Below are positions 62,255 through 64,000 of a DNA stretch of 64,000 bases, one piece after another. Origin of the DNA: Hyphomicrobiales bacterium (lineage in GTDB: Bacteria; Pseudomonadota; Alphaproteobacteria; Rhizobiales; Rhizobiaceae); NCBI GenBank assembly GCA_900472295.1, contig UCIA01000008.1:213756-277755 (forward strand), read 5' to 3'. The position numbers and the translations under genes are program-made. Under the pieces are notes generated by a model. The model was not told the origin of the DNA, did no database searches, and was given only the letters and a program-made list of their open reading frames with translations. Position 1 is the first letter of the stretch. Every line of letters starts with the position of its first letter.

Positions 62255-62327
62255 AGGCCTGCGGCAAAGCTTGCGTCCCCATCCCGTCCTTCGCTAGTGC
62301 TTGGCCTGCCATGCGAGCCCCACTCAG

Positions 62328-62747
62328 ATGAAGACGACGCTCGAGACCACCGCCGATCCGTTGCCCGAGGACCTCGCCTTCCTGGGCGAGCGGCTGACCG
62401 CGTTCAATGACGGCGATGTCGAACCCTCCGGCCGCAAGCCGATCGCCGTCTTCGTGCGCGACGAGGCCGGCGCTGTCGTCGCCGGCATTTCGGGATACAC
62501 CGCCTGGGGCTGGCTCTATGTGCAATGGCTGTGGGTCGACGAACGCCTGCGCGGCCAACATACAGCCGGCGACATGCTGGACGCCGCCGAGCGCGAAGCA
62601 GTCGCGCGCGGCTGCCAGAACGCCTGGATCGACACGTTCAATCCGACAGCGGCCAAAGTTTACGAGCGGCAGGGTTACCGGCGTTTCGGTGAACTGCCGG
62701 ATTTTCCCGTCGGCCGCAGCCGCATTTTCCTGCAGAAGAAGCTTTAA
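62328..62747 (+). CDS. GNAT-family N-acetyltransferase
   Basis: The 139-residue protein has the GNAT core: beta-4 [16 protein letters not shown], the acetyl-CoA loop [12 protein letters not shown] (Q/RxxGxG/A-like), and the C-terminal [19 protein letters not shown]. The substrate is unknown. It starts 73 bp after the MFS stop and its stop overlaps anmK by 4 bp, converging. A TTG at 62301 in the same frame would add 9 residues. Confidence 0.85.
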   Translation: MKTTLETTADPLPEDLAFLGERLTAFNDGDVEPSGRKPIAVFVRDEAGAVVAGISGYTAWGWLYVQWLWVDERLRGQHTAGDMLDAAEREAVARGCQNAWIDTFNPTAAKVYERQGYRRFGELPDFPVGRSRIFLQKKL

Positions 62748-63859
62748 CCCGCCAGTCGTCCGCCTTGCATTGGTCGCGGCGCCCCTGTCGTGCTCGGGAA
62801 AGAGATCGGCAGGCCACGCAGCACGCGCACGGCCAGGAACGCAAAGCACTCGGCCTCGACCGCATCGCCCTTCCAGCCCAGCGTCTCGGCCTGCACCACC
62901 TCGACGCCGGCGCGACGGCCAAGCATCGCCATCATCGTCGGGTTGTGGCGGCCGCCGCCGCTGACCGCCAGCCGCTTCGGCCGGCGCGGCAACAGGTCAA
63001 GCGCCTTGCCGACGGCCGATACGGTGAAGGCCGTCAGCGTCGCGGCGCCGTCCTCGGCGCTGAGGCCGTCAGCCATGGCGGCGCCGAAGTCGAAGCGGTC
63101 GAGCGATTTCGGATACGGCTTGGTCAGATAGGGATGCTGCAGCAATTTGGCCAGCCGCGCCTCGTCAACCGTGCCGGCCGCGCCCAGTGCGCCGTCGCGG
63201 TCCATCTCGCCGAGGCCGTTGGCCTTGATGAAATCGTTGAGCGGAGCATTGGCCGGGCCAGTGTCGAACGCCACGACATTGTCCTTGCCGTCCCACCACG
63301 TGATGTTGCCGACGCCGCCGAGATTGAGCACCGCGGTGTCGCCGCTGGCGTCTGCTTCCCGCAGCAACGCCGCGTGATAGGCGGCCGCCAGCGGCGCGCC
63401 CTGGCCGCCAGCGCGCACGTCGGCCGAGCGGAAATCATAGGCGACCCTGACGCCGAGGATCGAATGCATCAGCTCGCCATCGCCGAGCTGGCGCGTATCG
63501 CCGAGACGTCCGGGTTGCGGGGCGCGATGCAGCACGGTCTGGCCATGAAAGCCGACGACGCCGATATCAGCCATGGTCAGGCCGTAACTCTCGACAAGAT
63601 CCTTCACCGCAGCCGACTGCGCCCGCGTCAGTGCCTCTTCCGCCTCGGCAAAGATCGCTGGCTCCGGCCCATCGAAATTCCACGCCCGCGCCGCGCGCAG
63701 CGTCTCTTCCAGCAAGGTACGGATCTCTGCGGGGTAAGGGGCCAGCGTGTAGGTGCCGAAATCGGCGATGCGCTCGCCATCGGTCTTGATCAGCGCCACG
63801 TCGATATTGCCGTCAAGCACGGTGCCGGTCATCAGGCCGACGGCCCAGATTGGTTCCAT
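62744..63859 (-). CDS. anmK: Anhydro-N-acetylmuramic acid kinase AnmK
   Basis: The 371-residue protein has the AnmK signatures: N-terminal [18 protein letters not shown] (ATP-binding), [26 protein letters not shown] with the catalytic Asp just before it in [11 protein letters not shown], and [12 protein letters not shown] and [12 protein letters not shown] further on. It phosphorylates and opens 1,6-anhydro-MurNAc during peptidoglycan recycling in the cytoplasm. The ATG at 63859 is preceded by GAGAAAG. It is not part of the T6SS island. The last 141 bp of the window upstream of it hold no recognised feature. Confidence 0.92.
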   Translation of the reverse strand: MEPIWAVGLMTGTVLDGNIDVALIKTDGERIADFGTYTLAPYPAEIRTLLEETLRAARAWNFDGPEPAIFAEAEEALTRAQSAAVKDLVESYGLTMADIGVVGFHGQTVLHRAPQPGRLGDTRQLGDGELMHSILGVRVAYDFRSADVRAGGQGAPLAAAYHAALLREADASGDTAVLNLGGVGNITWWDGKDNVVAFDTGPANAPLNDFIKANGLGEMDRDGALGAAGTVDEARLAKLLQHPYLTKPYPKSLDRFDFGAAMADGLSAEDGAATLTAFTVSAVGKALDLLPRRPKRLAVSGGGRHNPTMMAMLGRRAGVEVVQAETLGWKGDAVEAECFAFLAVRVLRGLPISFPSTTGAPRPMQGGRLAG

Positions 63860-64000
63860 GGTCGCTTTCTCGAATCGTCGTTGAACCACGTTTCGGACGG
63901 ATCGGTCGGGCAGGCAAGTCTTTTGCCGGTAGTGATCAAGGCAAGCGATTCAGGATTTGAATTTCCCCCGGCGATTGCGCTGCCCCTCACCTGCCTGCCG

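Overview
This 64-kb window is GC-rich alphaproteobacterial DNA, most likely from a Mesorhizobium-like member of the Hyphomicrobiales. The grounds are the MalK/UgpC-type sugar ABC transporter, the dense operons with 4-base start/stop overlaps, and several intergenic palindromes of the type scattered through rhizobial genomes (ends reading GAGCATGATC..GATCATGCTC, TGATGCATGTCG..CGACATGCATCA and TTAAAGCGCGTCGC..GCGACGCGCTTTAA). Species and replicon cannot be told from the sequence. I saw no tRNA, rRNA, CRISPR array, transposase or integrase.

Layout. (1) 1-4406: a sugar-catabolism operon on the minus strand (DhnA/LacD-type aldolase, PfkB-type kinase, ABC ATPase, and a solute-binding protein cut by the window edge), with a divergent DeoR-type regulator and a perfect 16-bp palindrome between them. 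(2) 4688-10193: a metabolic block with a Gfo/Idh/MocA dehydrogenase, an HSL-type esterase, a LacI regulator, a GlcD-type FAD oxidase and a ThuA-like protein. (3) 10206-52941: a very large type VI secretion (T6SS) island. (4) 52965-60416: a five-gene minus-strand operon (SWIM zinc finger, DUF5691-like, MoxR AAA ATPase, DUF5682-like, VWA) converging on clpV. (5) 60488-63859: an Lrp/AsnC regulator divergent from an MFS exporter, a GNAT acetyltransferase and anmK.

The T6SS island holds all 13 core components. The main operon runs leftwards from 49803: tssA, tssB, tssC, hcp, tssE, tssF, tssG, tagH, tssJ, tssK, tssL, tssM and tagF. It continues without a break into an effector cassette: a DUF2169 adaptor, a ketoacyl-synthase-like protein lacking its catalytic residues, a DUF4150/PAAR-like protein with a His-rich nuclease-like C-terminus, and a small beta-propeller-like protein that may be its immunity protein. 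clpV is divergent from tssA. A second leftward operon (26179 to 11791) carries a second tagH-tssL-tssM set, then pppA and ppkA (phosphatase and kinase), a DUF1036 protein, a membrane-anchored M23 peptidase joined to a transglycosylase-like domain, and a secreted caspase-like protein. A short rightward operon between them carries vgrG, a mini-VgrG-like DUF6484 protein and an N-terminal fragment resembling TIGR02270 proteins.

How the parts fit. TssB/C, Hcp, VgrG and the DUF4150 protein would form the contractile tube and spike. TssE/F/G/K/A form the baseplate and ClpV recycles the sheath. The single TssJ must serve one or both TssL/TssM pairs. PpkA, PppA, TagF and two FHA proteins suggest post-translational threonine-phosphorylation control. 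The MoxR-VWA operon next door is the least understood part of the window.
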